From Rhododendron vialii (lineage: Eukaryota > Streptophyta > Magnoliopsida > Ericales > Ericaceae), in the NCBI RefSeq assembly GCF_030253575.1, contig NC_080559.1, forward strand, positions 30,964,501 to 31,028,500: 64,000 nt of DNA, in the 5' to 3' direction. Within the stretch, counting starts at the first letter, position 1. Each line of letters starts with the position of its first letter. Shown here one piece after another: positions 1 to 12,513 of the stretch. The notes beneath the pieces were generated by a model. That model worked only from the letters and a program-made list of their open reading frames with translations, did no database searches and was not told the origin of the DNA. A program made the translations under genes and the position numbers.

Positions 1-2480
1 GAGTGTTAACAATACTCCCGTTTTAAGCCTGGTCCCACAGCCGAAGTCCTGCTTTGGGAAGCAATTTGATGTTTGGGATTATCTTATCTCGTTCTTCGCT
101 AACACCAGAAGGGTGGGGTTTGAGGTGTTCATATCTTATACTTCCTAATCTCCCTAAAAAAATTATGAGAACACCCCTCCTTATCACCCTTCTCCCAGCC
201 AGCCCCAGCTTGCCATTTCTATTACAGTTGTTCTGCTTCTGTTCAAAGAGACGAGAGGGAAAACAAAAAAAATTAAAACTTAATTTCAATTCGTTTGAAC
301 CGATAGAAAGATTTGAGTTTTGACTCTAGAACTTAATTTCAATCCTAAATAGTCATAATTAAATTTTGACTTTAGAACTTTCGTTAATTAGTCCTAAGAA
401 AGTCATACAACCAAATATTCCTTAGGGTTAACCAACGAGAACCCTAAAGTCAAAAATTAATTATAATCCTTTAGGATAAAATGATCAGAGAAATAGTATT
501 AATTATCTTTGCATTGATTCAAACCGATTGAAAATTGAAACAATAATTTTTCAACCTACAGTTTATATAGTATTAAAAAATATGGTTAAAAAATTAATTG
601 CTCTAATTTTTAATTCGTCTGAACCGGTATGAAAATCCTATTTTTCTGATCATTTTATTCTAAAAGGTCATAATTAATTTTTGGCTCTAGGGCTCTCGTT
701 AGTTAGCCCTAAAAGATATTTGGTTCTACGACTTTCTTAGGACTAATCAATAAGAGCTCTATAGTCAAAATTTAATTATGATTCTTTAAAATTAAATGAT
801 TAGAAAAATGAAATCTTTCCACCGATTCAAACAGATTAAAATTTGAAACACTTAATTTTTTTTGCTCAACACGTATTTGTTCTAATTATAATGAAACTAA
901 CAAATTTTGTTATAAAACATTGCATAATCCCCCTCCTTATACCCTCAATTAATCCTCCATCCAAATCAAGTACTATTTTATCCCTAATTTTTAATACCTC
1001 ATCCAAACCAAATACTATTTAATATATCCTCCATAAATGTGGGTCATTCCTTATTAACCAAGACCCCTACTATCCAATCCCCCATCCCGCATCCAAACGA
1101 GCCCTAATCGTATTGAACATTCTTGTAGAGTCTACAACTAAGTGTGTGAATCTCGCATAGATTAATGTATTAAAATGATCCGAAACACCACGTGACTGTG
1201 CTTCGAGACTATTGAAGGATTACCCGAGACGACATCAATTTATATACGTAGCGTTTTCGATGTCTTGATTCGACGAGGTTTGACAGTTTGATTAGTGACG
1301 TATATCCAGAATGGAAGCGATTGAGTGATTGTGATTCCCATGTCCCTCTGAAACTTGATTTGACTCCGTGCATAGTACAAGTTTGATGTTAGTCTCTCCG
1401 TTCCTATTTAATTGTCTGTTACGATTTTGCATGTATTTTTAACGATTTATATCTCTCGATATGTATTTCTAAAAATACGCAATATGAATTTTATTTGACA
1501 GATCTCAATTTTTTCTATAAGTCAATGATTTCAAATATATAAAACATAATATATGTTGAGAGATATACGCCGTTGAAAATGCACGTAAAATGATGAGATA
1601 CTACTGTCTGTGCATGATGCTCTCTAGTGTATCACTACAAGATTTCTATTTTGTATCGTTTTTATTAATGATAGAGAACTTTTTTTTGCTGATAAAAAAA
1701 AATAAGGAGGCCGCAAGAGCGATTTGAGGAGTGGTTGGTGAAACTGGTTGGTTAAATAATGGGTGCGGGCAAGGTTAACAAAATGGAGCACGCGTGCTGT
1801 ATTGTCTTTCTTATTTCCTGTACATGGTAGTTGAGCACGCGTCGCGTAACGTAAGATATGTTAACAAAAAGTAAACACAAGTTAAAATAATACTACTCCA
1901 TGCAACATAGTTAAAATAAAAAAATTGATGATGCAAAATTCTATTTCTCGAATTATGTTGTACAGGTTCTAATAGTAATAGGTATCGCGTATCACATTAT
2001 GGGTTGCATGGATATCGCATCAATATTTTACTTAAAAGTGTAAGATACGTTAAGTGACACTGATACGTAATAATTTTGCCTCTAAACACATCACAACATA
2101 AGATACGTAAATAATATCGAATCGTATATGTAAATATGATCTCTCTCTCTCTCTCTTAAAAGGTTCATAGATATATACAATTCAAAACCCGACGGTGGAC
2201 AGTCCTACTGGCAGATATCCTTTTCTTGGTTTACAGAGGAACAAGATTGGGATTTTTCCACAATTACTCCATTGAACGAAGTACAGAGGCCCAACCCATC
2301 AGCCAATAGGGTCCATAACCAAGAATTAAAGAAGAGACGAGAACTCCATTTATGTAGCAACTATTAACAGCACAACAGGGGATAAGATATTTTTGGAGAG
2401 AATAAGGTCTGTGAATAGTAATTCCGAGGTTAAGAGAATATTTTTTCCTCTTTGATCTTTTGAGCACTTTAGTGATGTAA
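1..2480. other. Gene-free AT-rich flank with repeats
   Basis: No coding region is supported here. Open frames are short and have no recognisable motif. The stretch holds a large foldback element (listed separately), C-rich runs near 940-1110 that look like the end of an old transposon, and a short CT microsatellite near 2140-2156. Confidence 0.6.
260..900. repeat. Large foldback (long inverted repeat) element
   Basis: The left arm (about 270-505) reads as an imperfect reverse complement of the right arm (about 640-880). For example, TAGTCCTAAGAAAGTC at about 390-405 faces its reverse complement at about 733-748, and AAAATGATCAG near 480 faces CTGATCATTTT near 647. The centre is an AT-rich loop of about 100 bp. 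No coding capacity is seen. It is probably a non-autonomous foldback DNA transposon. Target-site duplications were not resolved, so the ends are approximate. Confidence 0.65.
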
Positions 2481-2767
2481 GAGTATCTCCATTTGATCTT
2501 TCTACTGATCAAGTCAGATAAAAAGAAAAAATTTCTTTTCTATTTGAGCACTTTAGTGACATCTTCATACTCTCTCTCTCTCTTTTTTTTGTTGTTGAAG
2601 TTTTTAACTAACATTATAAAATCTCCTAAAAAGTCAAATGCATTATTATTTTTTAATTCTCTACCTAAAAAACTTCGAACACATATCTGGACCTCACTTT
2701 TAACACTTTTTTAATCGTGTAATACACCGTTGACAAATATTTTTTAAAAAGTCAAATGGAGATGCTA
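2481..2767. mobile_element. Tourist-like MITE, GAGCATCTCC family
   Basis: The terminal inverted repeats GAGTATCTCCATTTGA and its counterpart ending GGAGATGCTA bound about 287 bp of AT-rich non-coding DNA. The flanks are TAA on the left and TAG on the right, an imperfect 3-bp target-site duplication that fits the PIF/Harbinger (Tourist) type. Better preserved relatives with clean TTA/TAA duplications lie at 34850-35289, 49794-50431 and 56822-57467. Confidence 0.55.
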
Positions 2768-2914
2768 TAGGACACTATGGTCAAAGGTTTGAAATTTAGG
2801 AGTTTGCTTTCTCGTAAGATCTCAAATTCGAAACCATTTAGATGCTATCAATTCTTTTTCGGTCAATTCATGCAGAGCTGCCTATAACTGAACGGTTTGC
2901 CTATAACTGAACGG

Positions 2915-3045
2915 TCTTGCTATTGTCAGCCGACTGGGCTGACGATAAGTATACTAGAAGACAAGGAAAACACATATTTTTATATACTTTTTAGATCATT
3001 TAATACACATTCACACACTTATTATTGTCAATCAAATTAGAATTT
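2915..3045. repeat. Short MITE-like repeat shared with 49.4 and 56.5 kb
   Basis: The block with TATTGTCAGCCGACTGGG, GACGATAAGTATA and CACTTATTATTGTC resembles blocks at about 49438-49585 and 56465-56610, so it is a dispersed family with weak inverted ends. Just before it, at 2880-2915, a 17-bp unit (GCCTATAACTGAACGGT) is repeated twice. Confidence 0.4.
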
Positions 3046-3333
3046 TCCATTACCCAAACTCCCACAAGTGGACGGTGGGATTGGTCACCCAAAATTTCTT
3101 TTTTTGTCAAATTAGTTATAGTAAATCACACTAACCTAGCGGGGCCGGGGTAATAATAAAAAGAAAAACGCCCTTTTCGTACAAAATCAAAGCAAAGATT
3201 CTTTCAACTTGCACTATACCCTAAAATATCGCATTCCCCGGTTAAACGTGCTCCTCTGGTTCTCTTATGAGTTTATCCTAATCTCCCGCTTCTATAAGTT
3301 TTATCTACACTACGGATATACGTTATCTACTAT

Positions 3334-3721
3334 GGCCTTGTTCTCTGAAGTTTCCTGGTGTTTTTTTTTTTTTGGTCCTTATTTAAATTTTTTTTCGCAT
3401 TTATTAGATTTGTGTTAAAATTTTGTGAATCATTGATTCATCTCAACGAGAGGAATCAGAAGAGTAATTTTTTTTATTTTTACCCAATTATTTTTGAAAA
3501 TATCCAAGATAAAACCTAAAAATCCCAAAAAGCTGGCTTTTGGGGTTTTATCTTGAATTTTCCAAAAAATATTTGGGTAAAAGTAAATATTTTTGGTATT
3601 CCGATTTCTCTTGTCGAGACGAATTAATAATTCACAAAACTTTGGCGCAAAACAAACAAACTCGAAAAAATTCGAGTAAGGACAAACAAAAAAAATCCAA
3701 AAACCTTGGGAGAACAAGGCC
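3334..3721. mobile_element. Foldback MITE with GGCCTTGTTCTC ends
   Basis: The ends GGCCTTGTTCTC (left) and GAGAACAAGGCC (right) are perfect 12-bp inverted repeats. The interior is also an imperfect palindrome: AAAACCCCAAAAGCC around 3535-3550 mirrors sequence just upstream, and TCATCTCAACGAGAGGAATC mirrors CGATTTCTCTTGTCGAGACG. The flanks are TAT and TAC, so the target-site duplication is imperfect. The interior wording (manganese-like AGAGGAATCnAAAAAGTAA block) is shared with the elements at 35747-36077 and 50836-51203. It is probably Tourist/Harbinger-like. Confidence 0.6.
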
Positions 3722-4033
3722 TACTAATGGAATTTTGTATCATCAGCGCCTCCCAAACAAGGCCCAACCTCAACTTATAAGTACGTAATTTTTAGTATGT
3801 ATGTGCACATATTTTGGGCTTTGCTTTTGGGTCTCTATCCAATTAGTTGGGCCCTTTTTTTTTTGAATTCGCAAGACAATCATTGAGAAATCAAAACCTG
3901 CGTCCGTACCATGACTCCCCTTTGGAAATGCACGGTGTCCAGGAAGAACCGGACACCTAGGACTAATGCCTACATTTCCTTCCATAGCCGTTTTACATGT
4001 TCATGCATAAGGTAAGGTAGTCCCAAGAATTTC

Positions 4034-4799
4034 TGTTGGAAATCCGGTATTTAATATGATGAAAGTGATGGTGTCGTCTCTTCAAACTTGGAATGGTAGA
4101 AGTATTCGAGTCACATTAGGAGAACGCTTTCCTAAAAACAATATTCGCCCCCACCAAAAAGTGTGCACCGGGTTACAGCAAATCTGCCTTCAAGATAAAT
4201 CGAATCCAAACTCTAAGTTCTTTCTGTCTGCGTTTACACAAATGAAGACAGACAGAATATCTGCTATGCGAATGTAAAAGAACCAAGAACTGAGACTTTA
4301 CTTTGAGAAATAACAGAATATCAGTTTGCCATTTCTAAAAGAGTGTGTAAAGAGAAAGAGAGCAACTTAGTATAGAATTTTTCAGTCCATTGAATAACTT
4401 TACAAATGGCCTATTTATAGACTTATAAGCACCGTTGTATGAAAGGTTGTGTTTTTAGTAAACAACCATAAGGAATAGTTATGTCTTTTGAAGACACCAG
4501 TTAGGAAAGATCATGTCCTTCAAAAATAATTAATGGAAAGGAACATGCATGTTAGTAAGCATCCTTTAAACAATTAATTAGGAGGGGTCATGCCTCTTGG
4601 AGGAATTTCACGATTCATATCTCTTCCTAACAATTACATCTTTCAAAATGAGTACACTCCAATTTAATGGGTGTTACAACCATTTACATAAAGTCACAAC
4701 TCATGTGAAAAAATGTAACAACCTTTCACAAAATTTTCACTTAGTACCTTTCAGAAAATTCCAAACTAAAATCCAATTTTATTTTGAAAAACTCCAACA
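4034..4799. mobile_element. Solo LTR, probably Ty1/Copia type
   Basis: The element begins TGTTGGAAATCC and ends CTCCAACA, the usual TG...CA ends with short inverted termini of a Copia-type LTR. It is flanked on both sides by the 5-bp duplication ATTTC (4029-4033 and 4800-4804). The 766-bp body contains a TATA-like CTATTTATAGAC near 4412. No internal retroelement domain lies beside it, so it looks like a solo LTR left by LTR-LTR recombination. It is a fossil with no protein-coding part. Confidence 0.72.
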
Positions 4800-5149
4800 A
4801 TTTCTAATAAGAAAAATTGAATATGAGACATTGGGAGAGAGCCACCCGAAAGCTTTCACAAGAATGTGGACAATTCATTTAACGGCGTATGATTAATTTT
4901 ATTGGCTCCCACCATGCCCTTCCTGCCGTTCCCATCTGCCAGCCGTGGCTCCAACGTAATGGTCCACACAACATCCCACGTCCCTCTCTTCACACTCTTA
5001 TCCCTAGTGTTTTCGCCAAACTCCGTACAAAATACTTTAAAACCCACGGTTTTTTTCGCAGCCGAGTACCCCACAGAAATACCTCTGCAGAGGGCAGAAC
5101 ACCTGTTGCAATCAACGTTCAGTGATTTTAGCGGTTTCTCGTTGAAGCT

Positions 5150-5488
5150 ATGGGGAATCATGCTGAGAAACAGAGTCAAAACCAGAGGAGGAGGAGGAGG
5201 AAGAACATGGAGAAGTGGAGTACTAGGATTAGCTTTTCTGCTAGCCTGCCCGAAGATGTCACTGGGGATTTTGCTGATAGTACTATTTGTGCGGTGAAGT
5301 ACTCAGACGACCCGTTTTGGGATATACGAGAGTCGATTTTGGAGATGATTCAGAGCGCGGGCGTTCGAGATTGGAAAGAGATGGAGGAGTTGGTTTACTG
5401 TTACATTGCTCTCAACTCACCTGAGGTTCATCAGTTTATTGAAGATGCTTTTCTGAGTTTGTGTTCATCAGTTGAACAGATCGAATAA
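5150..5488 (+). CDS. OVATE family protein (transcriptional repressor), small form
   Basis: An intronless 112-aa protein. The C-terminal two-thirds (about residues 47-108) is a clear OVATE domain: AVKYSDDPFWDIRESILEMI, then RDWKEMEELVYCYIALN and SPEVHQFIEDAFLSLC. OVATE proteins are plant-specific nuclear repressors that bind TALE homeodomain proteins and TRM proteins and affect organ shape and growth; that role is family knowledge, not visible here. The N-terminus is short and basic, with a run of arginines at about residues 13-17 that could serve as a nuclear localisation signal. The start at 5150 gives a compact protein; an overlapping frame from 4902 is not related. Most OVATE proteins are 150-400 aa, so this is one of the short members. 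The gene stands alone, with an LTR remnant ending about 350 bp upstream. Confidence 0.9.
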   Translation: MGNHAEKQSQNQRRRRRKNMEKWSTRISFSASLPEDVTGDFADSTICAVKYSDDPFWDIRESILEMIQSAGVRDWKEMEELVYCYIALNSPEVHQFIEDAFLSLCSSVEQIE

Positions 5489-6052
5489 CTAGTCGAAGTC
5501 AGCTTCTTTATTGTATTGTGACTTCTTTAAGCTTATATGCTCATTTTTATTCTTGACCTATCTATATATCATTTAGTTTGAAGCTATGAGTATCAATCTC
5601 TGCTAAAAATGTACTACTTCTAAATAATCTCTCTTCGAACATAGATCCGAGTCGTTCACGACCTGAAGTGATGACAAGAATCGCACGCCCTTTGTGATAA
5701 TGTCACACGAGTTTTAAATCACTTGAATCGTTCTCTTAACAAAAGCAGGAGATGTGAAACAGTATTTGTCTCCGTGCTTAGTCTCTTCTTCAAATAAACA
5801 AGAGCCTTGTGCACTGAATAATGAACATGAGTCTTATCTAAATAACGAAATCGCAATTCATTAGACACGTACAATCATGGAAATATACTATGTAACAAGC
5901 TAGTAACAACATTTATCTTTATATTGCGACTTCTTTACTTCCGGAACTACCCTTATCGCAAGAACTTAACTAATGCACGTACGCAAAGCCTCTAGCAAAA
6001 GCAAAACTAGAGGTCTGAACAATTATGAACCTGATCGATCAGCCGTGAGATT
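5489..6052. other. Intergenic, convergent gene ends
   Basis: This spacer lies between the stop of the OVATE gene on the plus strand and the stop of the WAT1-related gene on the minus strand, so it should hold both 3' untranslated regions. I see no repeat or further gene in it. Confidence 0.6.
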
Positions 6053-9000
6053 CTAAACGAACGTTTCATTCTCGTTAGGTTTTGCATTGCCAAACACCGC
6101 GACAGTTGTGGTACTGGGAGAAGCAGTTGGCATGACTACGGCTGACGTTTGCAATGCTGTAGATTTATCAGGAACCACCACGGAAGCTTCAATCATTGCC
6201 AATTTTGGCCGTGTCGTATTTTTTGACTCCTTGCTCTTTCCCCACAAGAAAGAATACAAGCCCGCAATGATCAATGACATTCCAATCAAGCTGCAATTAC
6301 GTTGTAATTGTCGTGCAAATCGCACGATTAGTTCGTACATTTTGTCACCATATTAATCGTTGAGTATGAATGGAGTAGGACTTGATTATATAATGGAAAC
6401 GGAGATCGATTCCCCGTGACGTGATACTAACCTTCCCACAGTAATCGGTTCTCCAAGAAACAGAGCTTCAGTTATGGTCACAAAAATGAGTGCCAATGGG
6501 TTGAACATGGAAGGATAGGTTGGTCCTCGGTTCGCAACTGCCCAGGAAATTAAGCAAAATGTCGCAGCTGTAGCTAACATTCCCTGCAACTCCAAAATTC
6601 CGATGTTGGAAAATACTAATCACCGCCATATATAATAATTCAACCTCATTCGTTCAGGGCTCGTTTGATTACTCATCTTATTTGCTTTTTTGCTAGTGAA
6701 TAAACTAGTGATAATCGTCGAAGCAATCAAATAATATTTCGCGTTTTGCTTATTTCACTGTTTGACATTATCAAATAAGTTTAAGTTACTAGAGGAGTCC
6801 TCAATGAAATTCTGAGTTTCCAAAAGAAAATCTTGATCTTACCGAGTAAATTATTGTAACCAGTTGCAGATTCCATCCTAAAGCCCATGAACCCTTGTTT
6901 GTATCAATGCAGAGGCCTACCACCGCTCCTTGGACTGATGCTATTATGCATGTCAACATTGTGGCCCAATACTTATAGGGAAATAATTTAAACAGCTTAA
7001 CCTGCATCATCATCATTTACCAAAAGAATGAGTTCTTGAAAAGTAGTAGTATTTTGCTAGCATTAGTTAATATGATCGTGTTATTCACGGATTGGGATTG
7101 GGATTCGGAAGAGTTTGTTTCAAATCCAGACCGTTAAAAGCACGTTCGGACGATTGTGATGTGCCCTACAGGGTGCCTTGTAGAAAATGCTCTGTAGATT
7201 TCCGGTTCTGTTATTCACTAGGGTTTACCTATTACCCATGTTTTTTGGGTTCCAAATGGAAGCGCAAGTATGTACCCTGTCATTACTGCGAGAGAGCATT
7301 GTTTAATTACACTACACTTCTATCTATAGGGGACCCCCACTGCATCTACGTGGGCTTGTTCCCATCATGTGTAGATGAAGTTAGGAATATGTTAGTTCCA
7401 ATAAGAAGCTATGAGGACTCAAACTTGGGCATTGTCCAACCAACTCCAAGTTTTCAACCACTAAACCAACCACTGATTTGTTACCTATTCCTAATATCCA
7501 ATTATTGAACCGCATAGATAAAGCATTACTATTAAAGCCTAATATTTTCCATTCCCCAATTTTCCAAGGTGATTTGTTAGCCGTCGGATTGTGTGCATAC
7601 CTGGACCATAAACCACGTGGCATATGAGAGGACACTAAGCACCAGAAATACAGTGCCACGTGTCCAGTTGTGCTGAACGTTATGGCGGATCTCTTTATGG
7701 TGAGTACTATGATGTCCGATGGAGAACGATTTACCCTTGTACAGGCTAATAGTCAGTGCTCCCGCGGCGCACAGGATTGCCCCCATAGTCTTCACCTTCC
7801 CTGCCCTCGTACCCAGTCTCAGCTTCTCCATTCTACAACCGGTCCAACAAAAGTTTTATATCAGATCAACGGTCGAGATGCATCAGATGAGAAATCAGTA
7901 GATGTCATCAAAAAGTCTGCAAACACAACTTTAAAATGCAACACAACGTCGGATTGTATCAAACGACTCCGAACATAATTGTATTCAGAGAGTTGTGTTT
8001 TAATTGTACCCGACAATAATTGAGAAGACAAAAGTGACGATCGGAATAAGATTGAGGAAGTTTGTAGCGTAGGTAGCTGTGGTGTCTCGCAACCCATAAT
8101 AGAATAATCCCATAGCCATTGAAATCCTGCATCATTCAAGGATTGATGAAGGAATAAAAGAAGACCCCATTTAGTAATGCTTCCCAATAATAGATATATT
8201 TGTAGTTTTTGAAACAAAGAGATATAAGGTATAGCTTGAAATTAATTACATAAATACCAAAGGAGACAGCTTCTCGACAGTTTGCCGGAAAACCGCACTT
8301 TTCCGGCCCCTTGCCGGAGTTGATTCACCGATTCCTTTGTTCATATTGTGGCTCTCGTCGGAACGACAGAACCCTTTTCCAAGTATGCATGTGGCTAAAC
8401 AATATTAATATGGACTTTCTAAACTGTTTGGTCAAAAATGACTAATTAACAGCACATAGATATCAAAACAAATAATATGGACTGTCTAAACAGTTTGGTC
8501 TAAATTAAATTAGTATCACATGCCTATCAAAACAGATTTGCTTTTCCGTTTATCCGATCAAAAAAGGGGGAAAAATTTTGCTTTTCTTTTTTCCCGGTAA
8601 TTTAGATAGGTTCATAATATTTACTATACTTACTTTTAGATTTTAGAGTGGGGTAAAAATTACATTTAAAATTTTCACCCTTAGAAAGGTACCCAGGTTT
8701 CACTTTAGCCCTTGGGCTTTAATTTTTACTACACATTTTGGTGTCGAACGGTTTAGTGTTTTGTGTTTAGCAATTGTCACCAAGGGCCTCTTTGGCCTAA
8801 CCTTTTAGGATTTTTTTTTTTTGGAACTTTCTTTTAGGAGATTCGGAAAAAAATAATAACGTAGACAAAAAAAGTTATTTAAAAAAATCCATATAAGTAA
8901 CGAAAAAACATTTTGGGAATGGGGAGGGTTTTACTAAGACTCTTCCAAGGGTCTTAGCTTATCCGATGGATAAGTTGTCTAGGTGCATATGGAGGACCCG

Positions 9001-9627
9001 AATATCGGTTAGAGTGGGCCTGAATTAGCTTACTCCCCAAAGCCTTCATCCCCCTCTCTTCTTCACCGGTTATACGAGTCGCAAGGGTTTTCAAACCAAA
9101 AGGCATGAGTAATAACATGGAACCCAAACCAAGGAAAATTGTCTCTTCCTTGTGGAGCGGTGCTCCAGGAGCACTAAATAATCACTCCCAAACTAGATAG
9201 TATTTTGGTAACACAAACAAACATTATCTTACCCGGTTAATGCGTTCATAAAGAGCCAGAACCCAATAGACCAGCTCAACTCTTTTCCTTTTCCTCTGCA
9301 ATTCCAAAACCCAATTCAGCAAAATTCTCGTCAACGTCCATTAAACCACAAACCCAGCAAAAAAAATTATAACAGAAAGAATCAAACAACATTAATGCAT
9401 AATAATCGCATTTAGGAATTAATCAAAGAAATTTAATTACCTTTCGAGGAAGAAAGCGAAGGGGGCAACACACAAGGCACCCACCACGTGACGGTATGCC
9501 ATGAGGGCGAATATGAATTGCCCATGTCCCAATATAACCTTAGACAGCAGCTGGAGCCCTGTTCCGATCACTTGCACCATCAGCATTAGCGCTACTCCCT
9601 GTGACCTCTCTCCCCATTCCTTCACCC

Positions 9628-9631
<4 letters not shown>
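6053..9631 (-). CDS. WAT1-related protein (EamA/DMT transporter), 7 exons
   Basis: Seven exons join in frame to 383 aa: 9631-9441, 9295-9233, 8126-8010, 7832-7601, 7001-6843, 6583-6432 and 6290-6053. All borders are GT-AG. The family fingerprints are AYRHVVGALCVAPFAFFLER in exon 1, MAMGLFYYGLRDTTATYA with TNFLNLIPIVTF in exon 3, MEKLRLGTRAGKVKTMGA in exon 4, and LIGMSLIIAGLYSFLWGK in exon 7. These define the plant WAT1-related (nodulin-21-like) group of ten-helix drug/metabolite exporters with two EamA repeats. WAT1 itself is a tonoplast auxin exporter; the substrate of this relative cannot be read from sequence. Exon 2 is only 63 nt (KGKELSWSIGFWLFMNAL) and is easy to miss. The ATG directly follows a long GA tract. 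The hydrophilic C-terminal tail is threonine/serine-rich and likely cytosolic. Confidence 0.92.

Positions 9632-9685
<54 letters not shown>
9632..9685 (-). repeat. GA/CT microsatellite in the WAT1-related 5' leader
   Basis: An uninterrupted CT dinucleotide run of roughly 50 bp on the plus strand (GA on the coding strand) abuts the start codon at 9631. It would form a GA-rich 5' untranslated region. Similar but shorter GA tracts precede the RPL9 and UNC93-like start codons. Confidence 0.85.
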
Positions 9686-9687
<2 letters not shown>

Positions 9688-12480
9688 ATGTGTTATGCAT
9701 GTAATGTGTGTGTTGGGTGAATGCAGGTGGGTATAATGGGAAATGATCACGAGGGACAGAGATTTGGCTACACCTAAAACTAGACGTAATAGCTGCAGGA
9801 GAAGTACATTAGGAAACCCTCCGCGTCGGGAGGAGAATTGGCTTTGTTTGTGAAAACTGAAGACGTATCAAGTGTCTTTATATATGGTACATTGTTGATT
9901 TAGAAAGGACCCGGAATTTTTTTGGGGGCCGAATGTGACCCCATCTACTCAAGCCTGAGACTTCTCAAGTGGACGCTCGGTCCCCTCTCTATGACATTTG
10001 GCCCAAGTTTTTTTTTTGTTGTGCACAGTAGAATTAGCGTCGAATATGTTTGGTTCAGTTTTTTGACTAATTTTACAACCAAAACTGGTTCATTCTCTTT
10101 GGGGATTTTAAAACCCGAATCTTAACCAAATAAGTTCTGCAGTGGTCTGGTCTGGTTTGGTTTATTCGATTTGGTCTAAATTTACTAGGTTTATTCAGTT
10201 TTAGGCCAATAATTAAGTTCTGTGAGTCAGATTGATACCCATTAGTATTTTTTAGGCGATTGATTGTAAGTTTGATATATGTCGTTATATCTATATGTGT
10301 GTATCTATATTTATGAATAGAAGTATGAGGTGCTTCTAAATCCACAAGATTAGATTGTGCAAATCTTGATGTACTATCATTGATTTTTTTTGGTATGCGG
10401 CACTCACTAATGTACATCTATGAGAAGTCATTCTCAGGTTTTTTTTTCTTTGCAAATAATTCTTGGGGTCATCTCATAAGACGCGTAAGTGTGTGAAAGA
10501 ATTGCAGGAGTGCGTGTAAGTTGGCCCGGGACACCCTGCATTACAAAAAAAAAAAAAAAAAACTCCCTTGATTATCTTCGCAATTAGTGCTAGATTTCTC
10601 GCTTTTTCGTGAATCGTGATATCGCAGTAATAAGATTTTTTGCCTTTTATATAAACACCACCATAACCACAGTTCACACACTCAACCATCCAAGAAAGCA
10701 TTAGTAACCCATGGATTATTATGGATATGAGCATTAACTGACTCGATAGGCCACAAAAATGGACAGCTTGACTCCTGGGAATGCCTAATGGGCATCGCAA
10801 GTCATTTTCCTAGGAAGACTAGTTTTGGATGCAAATTATACCATAAATCCAGCATGCACAATGCTTTTGGCATGAGGGTTTCTGTTTTTTTCCAGTTTGT
10901 ATTTCGTTTCTTCTCTTAGTTTCCTTTCTGGGTGAAATGCAGTGAGCTCATCCAGTGATTCTGGTTACAAGTTCTCTTCACTAAAAAAGACCGTATCGCC
11001 CTTCCGATAAGATAATTATGGACCATGGTAGTTGTCTATTGAAGAGCAAAGTTGTAATTTTGTGTTTGTGCTATTTGATCACCCATGAAAAATGCATGTC
11101 TTTTACAGGAACAAGGAAAGTTCGTTGCCGGTTGGCAATGTTTGTGAAAAAGCTCATGGGTTTGTATTCATACAAGCGTTCCATTTTCTATTTTTATTTA
11201 TGAAAATTCGCGTTCTTGGGAGTCCCCGATAATTAAGTAAATCAAGATTTTACCATGATTGCAATATTGGAGAGACGCGAAAGCAAAAGCCTATGGGGTT
11301 GCTTCTGTAACCGAATAACTAGCGCTAAAAATCGTCTTTACATTGGATAGTTTGGTGTATTAACCGCAACTTCATTGATGCTCCTCCAGTCGATATTGAT
11401 GATGTTCATGCACATGTCTCTAGATCTCTACTTAATGGAAATCTTGCATATACGCAAAATTAATAGTCTTTTTTTCAACTAGAAATCTAAACTTTGCTCC
11501 ATTTCTTGTCTTGAAAGAAAACAAAAAAACCTAATCTAAAACTGGTTTGAATAATTGAATTGACTGCAAAGAAAAAACATATGGGAAAGGTTATGGTCGA
11601 TAAAATGTTGAGTCCTATTTTTTCCTTATTTGAAATCAAGTGGGGCTAAAGAAATCTTAATCGTTTGGGCTAAAAGTCATGCTTTCTTATATGAGTATCT
11701 CATCCCATTTAGAGAAGAAGAAGAACCTTATTCTCAACAAGCGGTGCACTCGTTCGATGAAATCGATGCATGTGAATGTTCATATTAAACTTTAACAATT
11801 GTCAAAAATATGAGTTTCATCTGACCACTTAAATCTAATTTTTTAATGAATCTATCAACTACCCGTACAATAGAGGTGCAATCGAAATCGCAACTTCAAT
11901 GACTTCTTCTCCAAATTAGAAAAATAAAATAAAAAAATCTCAAACTCTAGCCTCGTATGTTTTACTTCCTTTATCTAATTTATTTTCCCTCTTAAATTAA
12001 ATAATTTGAAACTTGTAATCAAAAAGGTTAATTACTTTAGGGAGACTTAAGGGTAAGGAAGGTAATTCAAACACTACGAAGATGAAAACATAAGCATGAA
12101 AAAAAGGGCGGGATGAATTCTTACATGACATGGATAAAAAAGATGGATATTTAAATATTCCATATAAAAGTAATCAGTCATATTAAAATTACCAAAAAAT
12201 CATGAATTATGATTGTTTTGATGCGATTCAATTTGAAATATAAAAGTAATAGGATAAAAAATAAAAGTAATCAATCATATTTAAATTTACCAAATCCCAC
12301 TGAATTAGGAAAACAATTCAATCCAATCCCAATTAAGAAAGCAATATAACATAATATATGTATATCATAGTAAAAAGAGTAAGAAATGTAATTTACGCTA
12401 TGATGAAAATATAAACATGAAAAAGAACGAGATGAATTCTTGCATGACATAGATATTTAAATATGCATTACTTTACTTGC
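9686..12480. other. Long intergenic region, no gene recognised
   Basis: This separates the divergent WAT1-related gene and RPL9. It is AT-rich, with low-complexity GGTTTGGTCTGG-like runs near 10140-10190 and poly-A near 10543-10561. Open frames up to about 114 codons have no family motif and no splice logic. I see no clear transposon ends. Confidence 0.5.
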
Positions 12481-12513
12481 CTCGGACCTGGGTTAAGTGG
12501 TTAACCCATTACT

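Noticed and set aside
7092-7508. 138-codon open frame on the plus strand
   Set aside because: It lies entirely inside an intron of the minus-strand WAT1-related gene, has no recognisable motif, and its cysteines and aromatics look random. Chance frame.
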